Part shown: piece by piece, positions 11,008 through 20,293 of the stretch
How positions within the stretch are numbered: the stretch's first letter is position 1
How the letters are laid out: the number at the start of each line of letters is the position of its first letter
Source: Oceanicaulis sp. BBD 1991-10
GTDB taxonomy: Bacteria; Pseudomonadota; Alphaproteobacteria; Caulobacterales; Maricaulaceae
DNA length: 56,982 nt
Assembly (NCBI GenBank): GCA_001657295.1
Contig: LYSW01000007.1
Coordinates: 1-56,982, forward strand
Reading direction: 5' to 3'
Translations under genes and position numbers: made by a program
The notes under the pieces: generated by a model
Seen by the model: the letters and a program-made list of their open reading frames with translations, nothing else
Database searches by the model: none
Told to the model about the DNA's origin: nothing

Positions 11008-11925
11008 ATGACCCAGCCCACCTGCTTTGTCGTCTCCGATGGCCGCCGCGGCATCGAAAACCAGGCCCTTGGCCTGGCTGAAGCGGTCGCGCGCCGACAC
11101 CCCATGCGACTGTCGCCTGTGCATCTGCCGCGCACCGGCGCGCCGCCGCCCCCTGGCGCCCAGGCGCCGGACCTCTGGATCGGGTGCGGACGCGCGGCGG
11201 TGCGCGTTGCGGCGTCGCACCGCAAAGCCTTTCCGGACGCCGTGATGGTCTACGTCCAGGCGCCGCGCGCCCAGGAAGCATTATTCGATCTGATTGTGGC
11301 GCCGCGCCATGATCGTCTGAGCGGGCCGAACGTCTTCAACATCATCGGCTCGCCGAACCGGGTGACGACGGAAATCCTTGACGCCGCCCGGATTGAATTC
11401 GAGGCCGAGCTGGCCAAATTGCCCGGACCTCGCGCCGCGATTTTGATCGGCGGGGACAGCAAGCACCACCGCTTCACCCCGGCGGCCTGCGCGGATTTGC
11501 TCGACACCGTTGAGCGCATCCGCGCTCAGGCCGGCGCCCTGATGATCACAGTGAGCCGGCGGACACCGCAGGCCCTGACCACCGCGCTTCAGGAGCGGTA
11601 TGGATGGGCGGACAATGTCTGGCTTTATGCCGGCGACGGGCCCAATCCCTATTTCGCGCTTCTGGCCAGCGCCGACTGGATTTGCGTGACCGAAGACAGC
11701 ACCAATATGCTGTGCGAAGCGGCCGCGACGGGAAAGCCGGTCTATCGATTGGCGGTGGACGGCAAGCCGGGAAAATTCACCCGCCTATACGCCCAGCTGC
11801 AAGGCGCGGGCGCCGTTCGCCCCTTTCTGGGAGAATTGTGGCGATGGGATTATCTCCCCCTTCACGAAACCGAGAGAGCGGCGGAACGGGTCCTTGAAAT
11901 CGTCGCCCGCCGAACCGAGGTGTGA
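11008..11925 (+). CDS. ELM1/GtrOC1-family putative glycosyltransferase-like protein
   Basis: A 305-residue member of the family named after plant mitochondrial fission factor ELM1 (formerly DUF1022). It looks like a GT-B glycosyltransferase fold: N-terminal VVSDGRRGIENQALGLAEA, a middle ILIGGDSKHH strand-loop, and late TEDSTNMLCEAAATGKPVY resembling a nucleotide-sugar site. Bacterial members are widespread in alphaproteobacteria and their biochemical role is not settled; an envelope role is an inference. It is divergent from the BlaI operon, with about 107 bases between the start codons. No membrane segments. Confidence 0.85.
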   Translation: MTQPTCFVVSDGRRGIENQALGLAEAVARRHPMRLSPVHLPRTGAPPPPGAQAPDLWIGCGRAAVRVAASHRKAFPDAVMVYVQAPRAQEALFDLIVAPRHDRLSGPNVFNIIGSPNRVTTEILDAARIEFEAELAKLPGPRAAILIGGDSKHHRFTPAACADLLDTVERIRAQAGALMITVSRRTPQALTTALQERYGWADNVWLYAGDGPNPYFALLASADWICVTEDSTNMLCEAAATGKPVYRLAVDGKPGKFTRLYAQLQGAGAVRPFLGELWRWDYLPLHETERAAERVLEIVARRTEV

Positions 11926-12018
11926 TCGACGCAGACACCGGGCGCGACGCCCTGACAGAAATTCGTTAAAAGACGCGATTGCAACGCGCGCATAGTTGAG
12001 TCGCTTAAGGAGAGCCCC

Positions 12019-12990
12019 ATGGTCGAAACCCGCCACGCCAAGCTTGTGATCATCGGTTCAGGCGCGGCCGGATACACCGCCGCCATCTATGCGGCGCGGG
12101 CCATGCTGGAGCCGGTGCTGATCTCGGGCATGCAGCCGGGCGGTCAGCTGACGATAACCACCGAGGTCGAGAATTATCCCGGCTTCGCCGACGTCATCCA
12201 GGGCCCCTGGCTGATGGAGCAAATGAAGGCGCAGGCCGAGCATGTCGGCACCGAGATCATCGATGACCTGGTGGTCGAAGCCGACTTCTCCAAGCGCCCC
12301 TTCGCGCTCAAGCTGGATAATGGCGACCAATTCACCGCCGACGCCGTGGTGATCGCCACCGGCGCCAGCGCCAAATGGCTCGGCCTTGAGTGTGAACAAG
12401 TCTTCGCAGGCGGCGGCGTGTCCGCGTGCGCGACGTGTGACGGCTTCTTCTATCGGGACAAGGAAGTCGTCGTGGTCGGCGGCGGCAACACCGCCGTGGA
12501 GGAGGCGCTTTACCTGACCAATCTGGCCTCCAAGGTCACTTTGGTGCACCGCCGCGACTCCTTGCGCGCTGAGAAAATCCTGCAGGAGCGCCTGTTCAAC
12601 AATCCAAAAGTCGAGGTGGTCTGGGACAGCGTGCTCGAAGACATCATCGGTCAGACCAAGCCCTTTGCGGTGGTCGAAGGCGTGCGGCTCAAAAACATTA
12701 AAACCGGCGAGGTTTCGGAGCGCAAAGCGGACGGCGTGTTCATCGCGATCGGCCACAAGCCGGCGACGGAGCTGTTCAAGGCGCAGCTGGAGACCAAGGA
12801 GGGCGGTTATCTGGTGACCGAGCCGGATTCCACCGCCACCTCCATCCCAGGCGTGTTCGCGGCCGGAGATGTGACCGACGACAAATACCGTCAGGCCGTC
12901 ACCGCGGCGGGCATGGGCTGCATGGCCGCGCTGGAGGCGGAGCGATTCCTGGCCGAGCAAGAGGCGCTGAAAGCCGTGGCGGCCGAATAG
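12019..12990 (+). CDS. trxB: Thioredoxin-disulfide reductase
   Basis: The 323-residue FAD/NADPH flavoenzyme reduces thioredoxin in the cytoplasm. FAD motif IIGSGAAGYTAAIYAARA is at the N-terminus. The redox-active CATC is in SACATCDGFFYR at about residues 134-146, and the NADPH motif VVVGGGNTAVEEALYL follows. The C-terminal FAD motif is GVFAAGDVTDD. The length is standard. A strong ribosome site, AAGGAG, lies six bases before the ATG. Confidence 0.98.
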   Translation: MVETRHAKLVIIGSGAAGYTAAIYAARAMLEPVLISGMQPGGQLTITTEVENYPGFADVIQGPWLMEQMKAQAEHVGTEIIDDLVVEADFSKRPFALKLDNGDQFTADAVVIATGASAKWLGLECEQVFAGGGVSACATCDGFFYRDKEVVVVGGGNTAVEEALYLTNLASKVTLVHRRDSLRAEKILQERLFNNPKVEVVWDSVLEDIIGQTKPFAVVEGVRLKNIKTGEVSERKADGVFIAIGHKPATELFKAQLETKEGGYLVTEPDSTATSIPGVFAAGDVTDDKYRQAVTAAGMGCMAALEAERFLAEQEALKAVAAE

Positions 12991-13068
12991 ACCGGGCGAA
13001 CCTCCTTGCCGCCCGGCCGGGCGCGGCTAGCTTACACGGTGCGATACCGCGCAGGACCGGAGGCCGAA

Positions 13069-14283
13069 TTGCTCAAACTCTCTCTTAGCATCGTTGCCGC
13101 GAGCTTATGCGCGCTTGGCCTGCTGGCGGCCGCCGGCGGATCCGCCGTGGCCGGCCAAGGCTCGGAACGGCCGGAGCTGGAGCAATTCCAGGTCTTTGAT
13201 GAGAGCAGCTCGGTCCGGATCGAATACGGTTTCTTGCATGATTACCTCGCCGGCGTGGTGCTGGATGTGGGCCGGTCAGACCGGCGCCCCGCACGAACGC
13301 CGGACGCGCGCACCGGATCACGTATCCAATTTGCATCAACCAGCCGCTACCGGTATGAAAACAATCGCGTCGTATTCCATCTGATCAGCGATGACCGCAT
13401 TCAGGCGCTCTCGTCCTATCGCGCAGAGCTGGAAAGCCTGCCCGACCGTATTCCCCTGCAAAGCCTTAACCGGAACGAGCAGCTCGCATTCTGGCTGAAC
13501 CTGCACAATGTCGTGGTGCTGGATGAATTGGCGCGCGCCTATCCGGTCCGGCGCCCGGACAGGCTGCGCCCGCTCGATAACGGCGTGTCCTTGCACGACG
13601 CGCGCATCATCCGGATCAACGGCGTCGACTTAAGTCCGAACGATATCCGCTTTCACATCGTTCAGGCCGGATGGGACGACCCGCGCATCATTTACGGCTT
13701 CTACTCCGGCGCGGTCGGCGGCCCGGCCCTGCAGGACCGCGCCTTCACCGGCGCTTCCGTGTGGCGCCAGCTCGACAGCAATGCACGCGAATTCGTGAAT
13801 GCGCTGCGCGGCGTAGAGAAGCTGAACGGCCGGACCCGAACCCGCGTGTCGCCGCTTTATGAAGAGCACCAGGCCTTATTCGGAAACTGGCCGGGCGATC
13901 TATTGGCGCATCTGCAGCAGCACGCCACGCCGATGACCCGGGCGGATATTACGCCTGGACCGGTCCAATTCCTCAGATTCGACCATCGGATCGCCGACCT
14001 CACGAATGGGCTGAACGCCTGCCGGGCGTCCAGCAATATTGCGGGAGCCGGGTTCACCATCTCCGCCGGCGGCGACGGCGTGGCGCGCACGGCGGCGGCC
14101 TGCGACCCGATCCCGCCGATGGCCGCTGATCTCTTAAACGTCGTCATCGAGCGGCGGATCGAAAATCTGCGCGCCGGCCGCACCGGTTCGGTCACGGTTC
14201 GAGATATCTACTCGCCTGACCCGGACGACATCGACGAGGAAGAGGACGCGCCGGCCTCCGATCCTGACGCGCCATCCCGGTAG
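13069..14283 (+). CDS. DUF547 domain-containing secreted protein
   Basis: The frame is open further upstream, but a TTG at 13069 with GGAGG five bases before it gives a clean Sec signal peptide (LKLSLSIVAASLCALGLLA, ending AVAGQ), so I place the start there (404 residues). The DUF547 core is recognisable: NEQLAFWLNLHNVVVL, PLDNGVSLHDARIIRING, then DDPRIIYGFYSGAVGGPALQ. The tail is acidic. DUF547 proteins are widespread and uncharacterised biochemically. Export suggests a periplasmic role. It follows trxB by 78 bases and precedes an ABC transporter pair. Confidence 0.85.
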   Translation: MLKLSLSIVAASLCALGLLAAAGGSAVAGQGSERPELEQFQVFDESSSVRIEYGFLHDYLAGVVLDVGRSDRRPARTPDARTGSRIQFASTSRYRYENNRVVFHLISDDRIQALSSYRAELESLPDRIPLQSLNRNEQLAFWLNLHNVVVLDELARAYPVRRPDRLRPLDNGVSLHDARIIRINGVDLSPNDIRFHIVQAGWDDPRIIYGFYSGAVGGPALQDRAFTGASVWRQLDSNAREFVNALRGVEKLNGRTRTRVSPLYEEHQALFGNWPGDLLAHLQQHATPMTRADITPGPVQFLRFDHRIADLTNGLNACRASSNIAGAGFTISAGGDGVARTAAACDPIPPMAADLLNVVIERRIENLRAGRTGSVTVRDIYSPDPDDIDEEEDAPASDPDAPSR

Positions 14284-14331
14284 GGCGAAATCGACTTGGC
14301 TGAGCACGCAGGCCGGGCTACTCACGGCGCG

Positions 14332-15048
14332 ATGACCGGATCACCCCTTCCTCCCGCGCTTCGGCTTAGCGGCGTGACCTTCGCCTATGGCCCCAATGGC
14401 AAGACGATCCTGGATATCGATGCGCTGAGCGTTGAATCCGGCGAGCGATTATTCCTGAAAGGCGCCAGCGGATCGGGCAAATCCACCCTGCTCGGTCTTA
14501 TCGCCGGAATCCTCACCGCCCAGACCGGCGAGATCGAGGTTCTTGGCGAAAACCTTCCCGCCTTAAACGCGGCGCGGCGCGATGCGTTCCGGGCCGCCCG
14601 GCTCGGCGTCATTTTCCAGATGTTCAATCTGCTGCCTTACCTGCCCGTGGGTGCGAACGTCACCCTGCCCTGCCGCTTCAGCGCTCGGCGCGCCAAGGCC
14701 GCGGACGCGGCCGGCGGCGCGGATTCCGAGGCCCGGCGGTTGTTGAGCCGTCTGGGCCTTGATCCGGCCGAAATCTGGTCGAAGCGCTCCACCGAGCTGT
14801 CAGTCGGCCAGCAACAGCGTGTCGCGGCCGCGCGCGCCCTGATCGGCCGGCCCGGCTTGATTCTCGCGGACGAGCCCACCAGCGCGCTCGATTTCGACAC
14901 CCGCAACGCCTTCATCTCTTTGCTGAGCGAAGAATGCGAAGCGGCGAACGCGGCGCTGATCTTCGTCAGCCATGACGGATCGCTTGCAGACCATTTCGAC
15001 CGGGCGCTGGACCTGTCCGAGATCAATCGCGCGATGGAGCGGGCTTGA
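14332..15048 (+). CDS. ABC transporter ATP-binding protein (MacB/LolD type)
   Basis: A nucleotide-binding subunit with Walker A GASGSGKST, signature LSVGQQQRVAAARAL and Walker B LILADEPTSALD, then the H-loop in FVSHD. The order and size fit the MacB/LolD/FtsE subfamily, and it pairs with the downstream FtsX-type permease, whose ATG overlaps its stop (TGATG). The ATG at 14332 gives 238 residues; a TTG at 14296 in the same frame is an alternative that adds 12 residues. Substrate unknown; such pairs export lipoproteins, peptides or act as mechanotransmission devices. Confidence 0.92.
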   Translation: MTGSPLPPALRLSGVTFAYGPNGKTILDIDALSVESGERLFLKGASGSGKSTLLGLIAGILTAQTGEIEVLGENLPALNAARRDAFRAARLGVIFQMFNLLPYLPVGANVTLPCRFSARRAKAADAAGGADSEARRLLSRLGLDPAEIWSKRSTELSVGQQQRVAAARALIGRPGLILADEPTSALDFDTRNAFISLLSEECEAANAALIFVSHDGSLADHFDRALDLSEINRAMERA

Positions 15049-16307
15049 TGGCGCAGTTTCCAATCGTCAGCCTGGCGCTGCGTTCGATCGCCAACCGCGC
15101 CGGCACGGCGCTGCTGACGATTTTGACTGTGGCGATTTCGGTGACGCTCTTCGTGACGGTGGAGAAGGTGCGCCACGGCGCCCGCGCCAGTTTTGAGAAC
15201 ACGATTTCCGGCGTCGATCTGATCGTCGGCGCACGGTCAAGCTCGGTCAATCTGCTGCTTTATTCCGTCTTTCATATCGGCGACGCGACCAACAACATCA
15301 CCTGGGAAAGCTATGAAGCGGTCGCCGGCGCCCGCGATGTCGCCTGGACCGTGCCGATCAGCCTGGGCGACAGCCACCGCGGCTACCGCGTGGTCGGGAC
15401 CACGCCCGGCTATTTCGAGCATTACCGCTATGGCGGCGGGCGCGCGATCCGGTTTGAGGGCGGCGCCCCATTCACCGGACTCTTCGATGCGGTCGTCGGC
15501 GCCGAAGCGGCGCGGGCGCTGGGCTATGGGGTCGGCGACGAGATCATCGTCGCCCACGGGATGGGAGAGGTCAGCTTCATCGAGCATGACGCCAATCCCT
15601 TCACCATCACCGGCATTCTCGCGCCCACCGGCACGCCGGTCGACCGCTCGGTCTTCGTCAGCCTGGAGGCGATTGAAGCGATCCATCTGGAAGGTCCGAC
15701 CGGCGCGGGCACCGGCCTGTCGCCCGAGCAGCTCGCCGAAATGGATCTGACTCCGGGCTCGATCACGGCCTTTCTTGTGGGGCTGAATTCGCCCGTTACG
15801 GCGCTTCGGCTTCAGCGCCAGGTCAACACCTTTCCCAGCGAGCCGCTGCAAGCGATCATTCCCGGCGTCGCGCTGGCTCAACTCTGGTCCGTCGTCGGGG
15901 CCGCCGAGCGCACGCTGGCGGCCGTGGCGGCCTTTGTCGTGCTGACCGGCCTGGTGTCCATCCTCACTGCGGTGCTGACCAGCCTGAACGAACGCCGCCG
16001 GGAAATGGCGATCCTGCGCGCGCTCGGCGCCCGGCCGGGTCATGTCTTCATCCTGCTGGTCGCGGAAAGCGCGGTGCTGGCGCTGGCCGGCGCGGTGGCG
16101 GGCACGGCGCTGACCTATGCGGGCCTGACCGCCTTCGCCCCGATGCTGGAAGCCCGCTTCGGCATTCTGCTTCCTGCGCTGATGCCCGGTCTGTACGATC
16201 TGGCGATCATCAGCGCCGTCACCGGCGTCGCCGCGCTTCTGGGCGCCGGCCCCGCCTGGCGCGCCTATCAGAATTCGCTCGCCGACGGTATGACGGTTCG
16301 GATCTGA
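15048..16307 (+). CDS. FtsX/MacB-type ABC transporter permease
   Basis: A 419-residue membrane protein with one N-terminal transmembrane helix (about residues 15-38), a large periplasmic MacB_PCD-like domain, and a C-terminal FtsX domain with three hydrophobic segments (about 285-310, 335-365, 380-405). The motif ERRREMAILRALGA, the coupling-helix region typical of FtsX permeases, is visible. The ATG overlaps the stop of the ATPase gene, so the two form one transporter. A LysR gene follows after 16 bases and may be co-transcribed. Confidence 0.92.
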   Translation: MAQFPIVSLALRSIANRAGTALLTILTVAISVTLFVTVEKVRHGARASFENTISGVDLIVGARSSSVNLLLYSVFHIGDATNNITWESYEAVAGARDVAWTVPISLGDSHRGYRVVGTTPGYFEHYRYGGGRAIRFEGGAPFTGLFDAVVGAEAARALGYGVGDEIIVAHGMGEVSFIEHDANPFTITGILAPTGTPVDRSVFVSLEAIEAIHLEGPTGAGTGLSPEQLAEMDLTPGSITAFLVGLNSPVTALRLQRQVNTFPSEPLQAIIPGVALAQLWSVVGAAERTLAAVAAFVVLTGLVSILTAVLTSLNERRREMAILRALGARPGHVFILLVAESAVLALAGAVAGTALTYAGLTAFAPMLEARFGILLPALMPGLYDLAIISAVTGVAALLGAGPAWRAYQNSLADGMTVRI

Positions 16308-16324
16308 GGCTGGGGCGCACGGAT

Positions 16325-17227
16325 ATGGATTGGGACAAGCTGAAATCCTTTCACGCCGCCGCGGAAGCGGGATCTCTGACCGGCGCGGCGGAATTGCTCA
16401 ATCTCTCCCAGTCCGCCGTCAGCCGCCAGATATCCGCACTGGAAGGCGAGCTGGGCGTGAAGCTCTTTCACCGGCACACCCGGGGTTTGTTGCCGACCGA
16501 GCCGGGCCGCGTGCTTTTTGAAGCCGCCAAGGAAGTCGCAGCGCGGATCACGCTGGCCGAATCCAATCTCCAGGACTTGCGCGATGAGCCCAGCGGCGCC
16601 CTTCGGGTGACCGCGCCCACCGCCTTTGGCGCGTTGTGGCTCGCGCCCCGCCTTCAGCGCTTCAATGCGGCCTATCCTCAGATCGCGCTGCGCCTGCTGT
16701 TGTCGGACCATGAGCTGGACGTCGCCAATCTGGAAGCGGATATCGCCATCCGCCCCTGGCCCGCCAAGCAGAACGATCTGGTCCAGCGCAAGCTGATGGA
16801 GGTCGATCAGCATCTGTATGGCTCCGAGGCCTATTTCGACCGTTACGGCGAACCGGACGCGCTCGATCAGCTCGATGATCATCACTTCGTCGCCTATGGC
16901 CCGCGCCATCTCGCGCCGATTCCCAATCTGAACTGGGCGCTGTCGATCGGCCGCAAGCCCGGCGAAGGCGCGCGCGACGTGGTCATCGAAGTCAGCACCA
17001 TCGCCGGCATGGCCAAGACGGTCGAAGCCGGTCTCGGCCTGGCCGGATTGCCCGATTATGTGGCGCGGGAAGATGAAAACCTGATCCGCGTCCTGCCCGA
17101 CGTGCTGGGCCCGCCCTTCGAGGTCTTCATGCTCTATCCCGAAGAGCTGCGCGGCTCGCGGCGGGTGGGCGCCTTCAGCGATTTTCTGACCGGCGAGGTT
17201 AAGCGCTGGCGCGGCGAAACCGCTTAG
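16325..17227 (+). CDS. LysR family transcriptional regulator
   Basis: A 300-residue LTTR: N-terminal winged helix (LKSFHAAAEAGSLTGAAELL, SQSAVSRQISALEGELG) and a C-terminal periplasmic-binding-like effector domain. The inducer is not deducible. It is on the same strand as trxB, the DUF547 gene and the transporter pair and may regulate them; a LysR gene close to trxB is common in alphaproteobacteria (from memory, not checked). Its TAG stop shares bases TTAG with the TAA stop of the convergent gene. Confidence 0.93.
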   Translation: MDWDKLKSFHAAAEAGSLTGAAELLNLSQSAVSRQISALEGELGVKLFHRHTRGLLPTEPGRVLFEAAKEVAARITLAESNLQDLRDEPSGALRVTAPTAFGALWLAPRLQRFNAAYPQIALRLLLSDHELDVANLEADIAIRPWPAKQNDLVQRKLMEVDQHLYGSEAYFDRYGEPDALDQLDDHHFVAYGPRHLAPIPNLNWALSIGRKPGEGARDVVIEVSTIAGMAKTVEAGLGLAGLPDYVAREDENLIRVLPDVLGPPFEVFMLYPEELRGSRRVGAFSDFLTGEVKRWRGETA

Positions 17228-18135
17228 CCGTCATCGCCGCGAAGCCGAGCCGCCGATTGGCGCGCGGCGAGCGCCTGACCATCGGTCCGCGCCGAGCCGG
17301 CCGCCGCTTCGAACAGCCGCGCCGCGTCGGCGCGCCGGCCTTGCGCCTCCCGCAGCCGCGCCAGGCCCAGCGCCGCCTCGAAATGACCGGGCTCAAACGC
17401 CAGCACGCGCTCATACAGGCCCGCGGCGTTGTCCCGCTGGCCGATTTCGGCCAGGCAGGCGGCGTGCCGCGCGAGCGCGTCCAGATCCCAGGGCGTGGAG
17501 GCGATGATGGCGGCGGTCGCGTCGCACGGGCCGGGGGCCGCCTCGACCTCTTCGACCGGCGGGCCCGCCTGCGCGCCGGCCTCCGTCGCGGCGGCCGCCA
17601 AGTCCGGGTCAGCATTCAGCGCCGGCTCAGGCGGGGCGAACGCGGTCGGCATGGCGCCGGGCGCAGGCCTGGCGCGCGCGTCTGCAGCTTCAACCGGCCG
17701 GGCCTCGAGCGGGGCGCGCTCCAAAGGCTGGGGCTCCCCGATCTGATAGACTCGCGGCGCTTCGGCGGCCTCAGCCGCCGCCAGGTAGGCCGGGCCCTCG
17801 CCAAAGCGGATCAGCACCCCGCCCTCGCGCAGCTCGGGGCGGGCGAGGCTGAAGGCGCCGCTTAACACCAATTGTCCGCCTGCGGTGAGGGTCAGACTCT
17901 CAAGAGGTCCGCCATCCCGCAGTCTGATGTCACGGGCGTCTTCGGGCGCAAAGCCGGCCAGGCTCAGCACGAGGCGGCCCGGCGCCGCCTGCGCCTCAAG
18001 ACGGCTCGGGGCGCCGTCCAGGGCGATCCAAACCTCCTGCCCGCCGGGCAGAAGCAACACGTCCCGCACATCGTCGGCCTGACTGGCGGAGGTCAGCGCG
18101 AGCGCCGTGAATCCGGTGAGCAAAAGTCGCAGCAT
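17224..18135 (-). CDS. Secreted protein with an AMIN-like N-terminal domain and a C-terminal TPR pair
   Basis: 303 residues, function unknown. A Sec signal peptide is seen (MLRLLLTGFTALALTSASQA). Next come about 90 residues of beta-rich sequence with spacing resembling AMIN domains (VWIALDGAPSRLEAQ, GRLVLSLAGF), then an Ala/Pro/Glu-rich linker (about 130-205). A Cys-containing helical segment follows that reads as two or three TPR-like repeats (LARHAACLAEIGQRDNAAGL, FEAALGLARLREAQGR). AMIN domains target periplasmic proteins to peptidoglycan or outer-membrane machines, so an envelope role is possible; this is inference. It is transcribed convergently to the LysR gene. Confidence 0.7.
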   Translation of the reverse strand: MLRLLLTGFTALALTSASQADDVRDVLLLPGGQEVWIALDGAPSRLEAQAAPGRLVLSLAGFAPEDARDIRLRDGGPLESLTLTAGGQLVLSGAFSLARPELREGGVLIRFGEGPAYLAAAEAAEAPRVYQIGEPQPLERAPLEARPVEAADARARPAPGAMPTAFAPPEPALNADPDLAAAATEAGAQAGPPVEEVEAAPGPCDATAAIIASTPWDLDALARHAACLAEIGQRDNAAGLYERVLAFEPGHFEAALGLARLREAQGRRADAARLFEAAAGSARTDGQALAARQSAARLRGDDG

Positions 18136-18168
18136 GACCGCTCAATGCCGCGAGTCGGGTTCAGCCGC

Positions 18169-19041
18169 CTAGCCGAAGCTCGCCGGCGCGGATCCGGCGA
18201 ATCCCGGTGAGCAGACATCATGGCCCAGCGCGCCGATCAATTCGCCGTCCGCATCCTCCACGCGTTCGTAGAGATAACAGCCCTCTCCGGCGCTCGGGAT
18301 CCGGCCGGGGATATAGACAGGGACGCCTTCACCGGCTTGCGGCGCGGCGCGGTCCGGCAGGATCGACCAGCGCGCCTGCTCTCCGCGCACGGTGCATTCC
18401 CAACGCCCGCTCTCGCCGAACCGATAGCGCAGCACCGCGGCGCCCCGGTCCTCACGGGCATGGATCACCGCCCCGCCGCCGCGGCGGGCGAAGGCGATCG
18501 AAGACCGCGCCGCTTCGGCTTCACACGCGCTGATCGCCGGCAGGAAAAGCGGCAGGGCCTCAGTCCAGCTGACCATAGGTCCGGTTTCGCGCGCGCAGCC
18601 TTCATAGCTCAGCCGCCCCGCCTCGACGCGGGCAAAGCGGGCGTGCTGACGGCCATTGGCTTCACACGGGCCGGACACCAGCTCGATGCTGACCGGCAGG
18701 CCTTCATCGCTGACGCCTTCGAAGACTCGCGCGCCATTGATCAGCCAGCCGCCATCAAGACGCATCTCGGCGCTCAGCATGTCCGCACCGTCCACCGCAT
18801 GGTGATAAATCGCCATCGCCTGGCCGTGCCGCTCGGTGAAGACCAGATCGCCCGCGAAGGTCGCGCCATTGATCTGAAATCCGCTCAGGCTGGGCGCAAC
18901 CGCTTGGGAGGGCGCCAATACCGAGCCGGCGCCGGCGGCGTTGTTGAAACCGGATGTGACGGGCGCGCCCGGGCTCGCGCACGCGGCGGCGAGCGCGCCG
19001 ATCAATCCGGCTGCAGCAAGGCGCAAACGGGCAGGTCTCAT
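18169..19041 (-). CDS. Putative lipoprotein, function unknown
   Basis: 290 residues starting at the ATG at 19041, which has AGGGAG six bases upstream. The N-terminus is Arg-containing, then hydrophobic, with a lipobox-like LAAACAS, so an outer-membrane or inner-membrane lipoprotein is predicted. The mature part contains several Cys residues in patterns such as SGPCEANG and YEGCARE, and a second half with ISACEAEA and ECTVRGEQ, resembling META-like or COG3650-like beta proteins. I do not assign a family. It lies 33 bases upstream of, and in line with, the AMIN/TPR gene, so the two may form an operon divergent from the DNA methyltransferase. Confidence 0.7.
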   Translation of the reverse strand: MRPARLRLAAAGLIGALAAACASPGAPVTSGFNNAAGAGSVLAPSQAVAPSLSGFQINGATFAGDLVFTERHGQAMAIYHHAVDGADMLSAEMRLDGGWLINGARVFEGVSDEGLPVSIELVSGPCEANGRQHARFARVEAGRLSYEGCARETGPMVSWTEALPLFLPAISACEAEAARSSIAFARRGGGAVIHAREDRGAAVLRYRFGESGRWECTVRGEQARWSILPDRAAPQAGEGVPVYIPGRIPSAGEGCYLYERVEDADGELIGALGHDVCSPGFAGSAPASFG

Positions 19042-19093
19042 CACAGGCTCCCTCAATCCTGGCGCGGGCCGGCAGCTTACGATGCGGAGCCGC

Positions 19094-19106
19094 GCGCTGA
19101 AAGCGC
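19094..19106 (+). repeat. Small hairpin in the methyltransferase leader
   Basis: GCGCTGAAAGCGC (5-bp stem, GAA loop) lies 20 bases upstream of the chosen ATG at 19127. It could be an autoregulatory site, as some C5 methyltransferases repress themselves, but nothing else supports this. Confidence 0.3.
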
Positions 19107-19126
19107 AAGCAGGCTATGGTGCGGTC

Positions 19127-20290
19127 ATGGCCGGTGATTCCCGATACGCCTTTTATGAATTCTTCGCCGGCGGCGGCATGGCGCGGCTGGGCCTCGGCGC
19201 GGGCTGGCGCTGCGACTTCGCCAACGATATCGACCCGAAAAAGCTGGACGCCTACCGCGCCAATTTCGGCGATGACGACCTCGTTCCCGGCGATGTCTGC
19301 GCCCTCACCGCCGGTCAATTGCCGGGCGAAGCGGATCTGGCTTGGGCGAGTTTTCCTTGCCAGGACTTGTCCCTGGCCGGTCCAAGGTCCGGCCTTTCAG
19401 GGGCAAGATCAGGCGTCTTCTACGGCTTCTGGCGCCTGATCGAGGCGCTGAAGGCGCAGGGCCGCGCGCCGCGCCTGATCGGGCTGGAGAATGTCACCGG
19501 ACTGCTCTCCAGCAAGGGCGGTGAGGATTTCACGGCCCTGTGCCGGTCCTTGAGCGCGGGCGGATATCGCTTCGGCGCGGTGGAGATCGATGCGCGCTGG
19601 TTCCTGCCCCAATCCAGGCCGCGGCTTTTCATCATCGCGCTTCGAAAAGACATCGCGCCGCCCGACGGCCTCGCCCTGGAGACGGCGCCGGACCGGCTGT
19701 CGCCTTTCCACACCAGGGCGGTGCGGAAGGCTGCGGAGGCTTTGCCGGCGGCGGTGAAACGCGACTGGATCTGGTGGGCCTTGCCGACCCCGCCCATCCC
19801 CAATCAAACCCTGGAGGATGTTCTGGAACCGCCCGCCGACGTCGCCTGGCATTCACATCAGGAGACCCGGCGTTTCATTGAGCTGATGAGTGAGGCGAAC
19901 CACGCCAAGCTCAAGGCGGTGAAGTCGTCCGGCGGCGCAAGAGCCGGGGCGCTTTACCGGCGCATGCGTCAGGAAATGGGCGCCAAGGTCCAGCGGGCTG
20001 AAGTTCGCTTTGACGGCCTGGCCGGATGTCTGCGCACGCCGGGCGGCGGGTCGTCGCGCCAATTCGTCATGGCGGTGAACGGCCGCTCAGTGCGCACGCG
20101 CGCCATGACCCCGCGCGAATACGCCCGGCTGATGGGCATTCCGGAGGATTATGCGCTGCCCGGCAATCAGACCGCCGCGCTTCACCTGTCCGGCGACGGA
20201 GTGGCGGTGAGCGTTGTCGCGTTCCTGCGCACGCATTTGTTCGAGCCGGTCCTGGAAAACTCCAGATCCGTCACCGTCGCGGCGGAGTAG
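19127..20290 (+). CDS. DNA (cytosine-5-)-methyltransferase
   Basis: A 387-residue C5-cytosine DNA methyltransferase. Motif I is FFAGGGMARLGLG at the N-terminus. The catalytic motif IV is SFPCQDLS with Cys78, motif VI is GLENVTG with Glu121, and motif VIII is near QSRPRLFIIAL. A C-terminal motif X-like GNQTAALHLSGDGVA completes the fold. The target recognition region lies at about residues 190-310; its specificity cannot be read. No restriction endonuclease is adjacent, so it looks like a solitary or Dcm-like enzyme. The ATG at 19127 begins right at the conserved N-terminus; longer in-frame starts (for example 19082) add nothing conserved. The monooxygenase gene starts three bases after its stop. 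Confidence 0.93.
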   Translation: MAGDSRYAFYEFFAGGGMARLGLGAGWRCDFANDIDPKKLDAYRANFGDDDLVPGDVCALTAGQLPGEADLAWASFPCQDLSLAGPRSGLSGARSGVFYGFWRLIEALKAQGRAPRLIGLENVTGLLSSKGGEDFTALCRSLSAGGYRFGAVEIDARWFLPQSRPRLFIIALRKDIAPPDGLALETAPDRLSPFHTRAVRKAAEALPAAVKRDWIWWALPTPPIPNQTLEDVLEPPADVAWHSHQETRRFIELMSEANHAKLKAVKSSGGARAGALYRRMRQEMGAKVQRAEVRFDGLAGCLRTPGGGSSRQFVMAVNGRSVRTRAMTPREYARLMGIPEDYALPGNQTAALHLSGDGVAVSVVAFLRTHLFEPVLENSRSVTVAAE

Positions 20291-20293
20291 GCC

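Noticed and set aside
13010-13023. CGCCCGGCCGGGCG palindrome after trxB as a terminator
   Set aside because: No loop space and no T-tract. Likely chance in GC-rich sequence.
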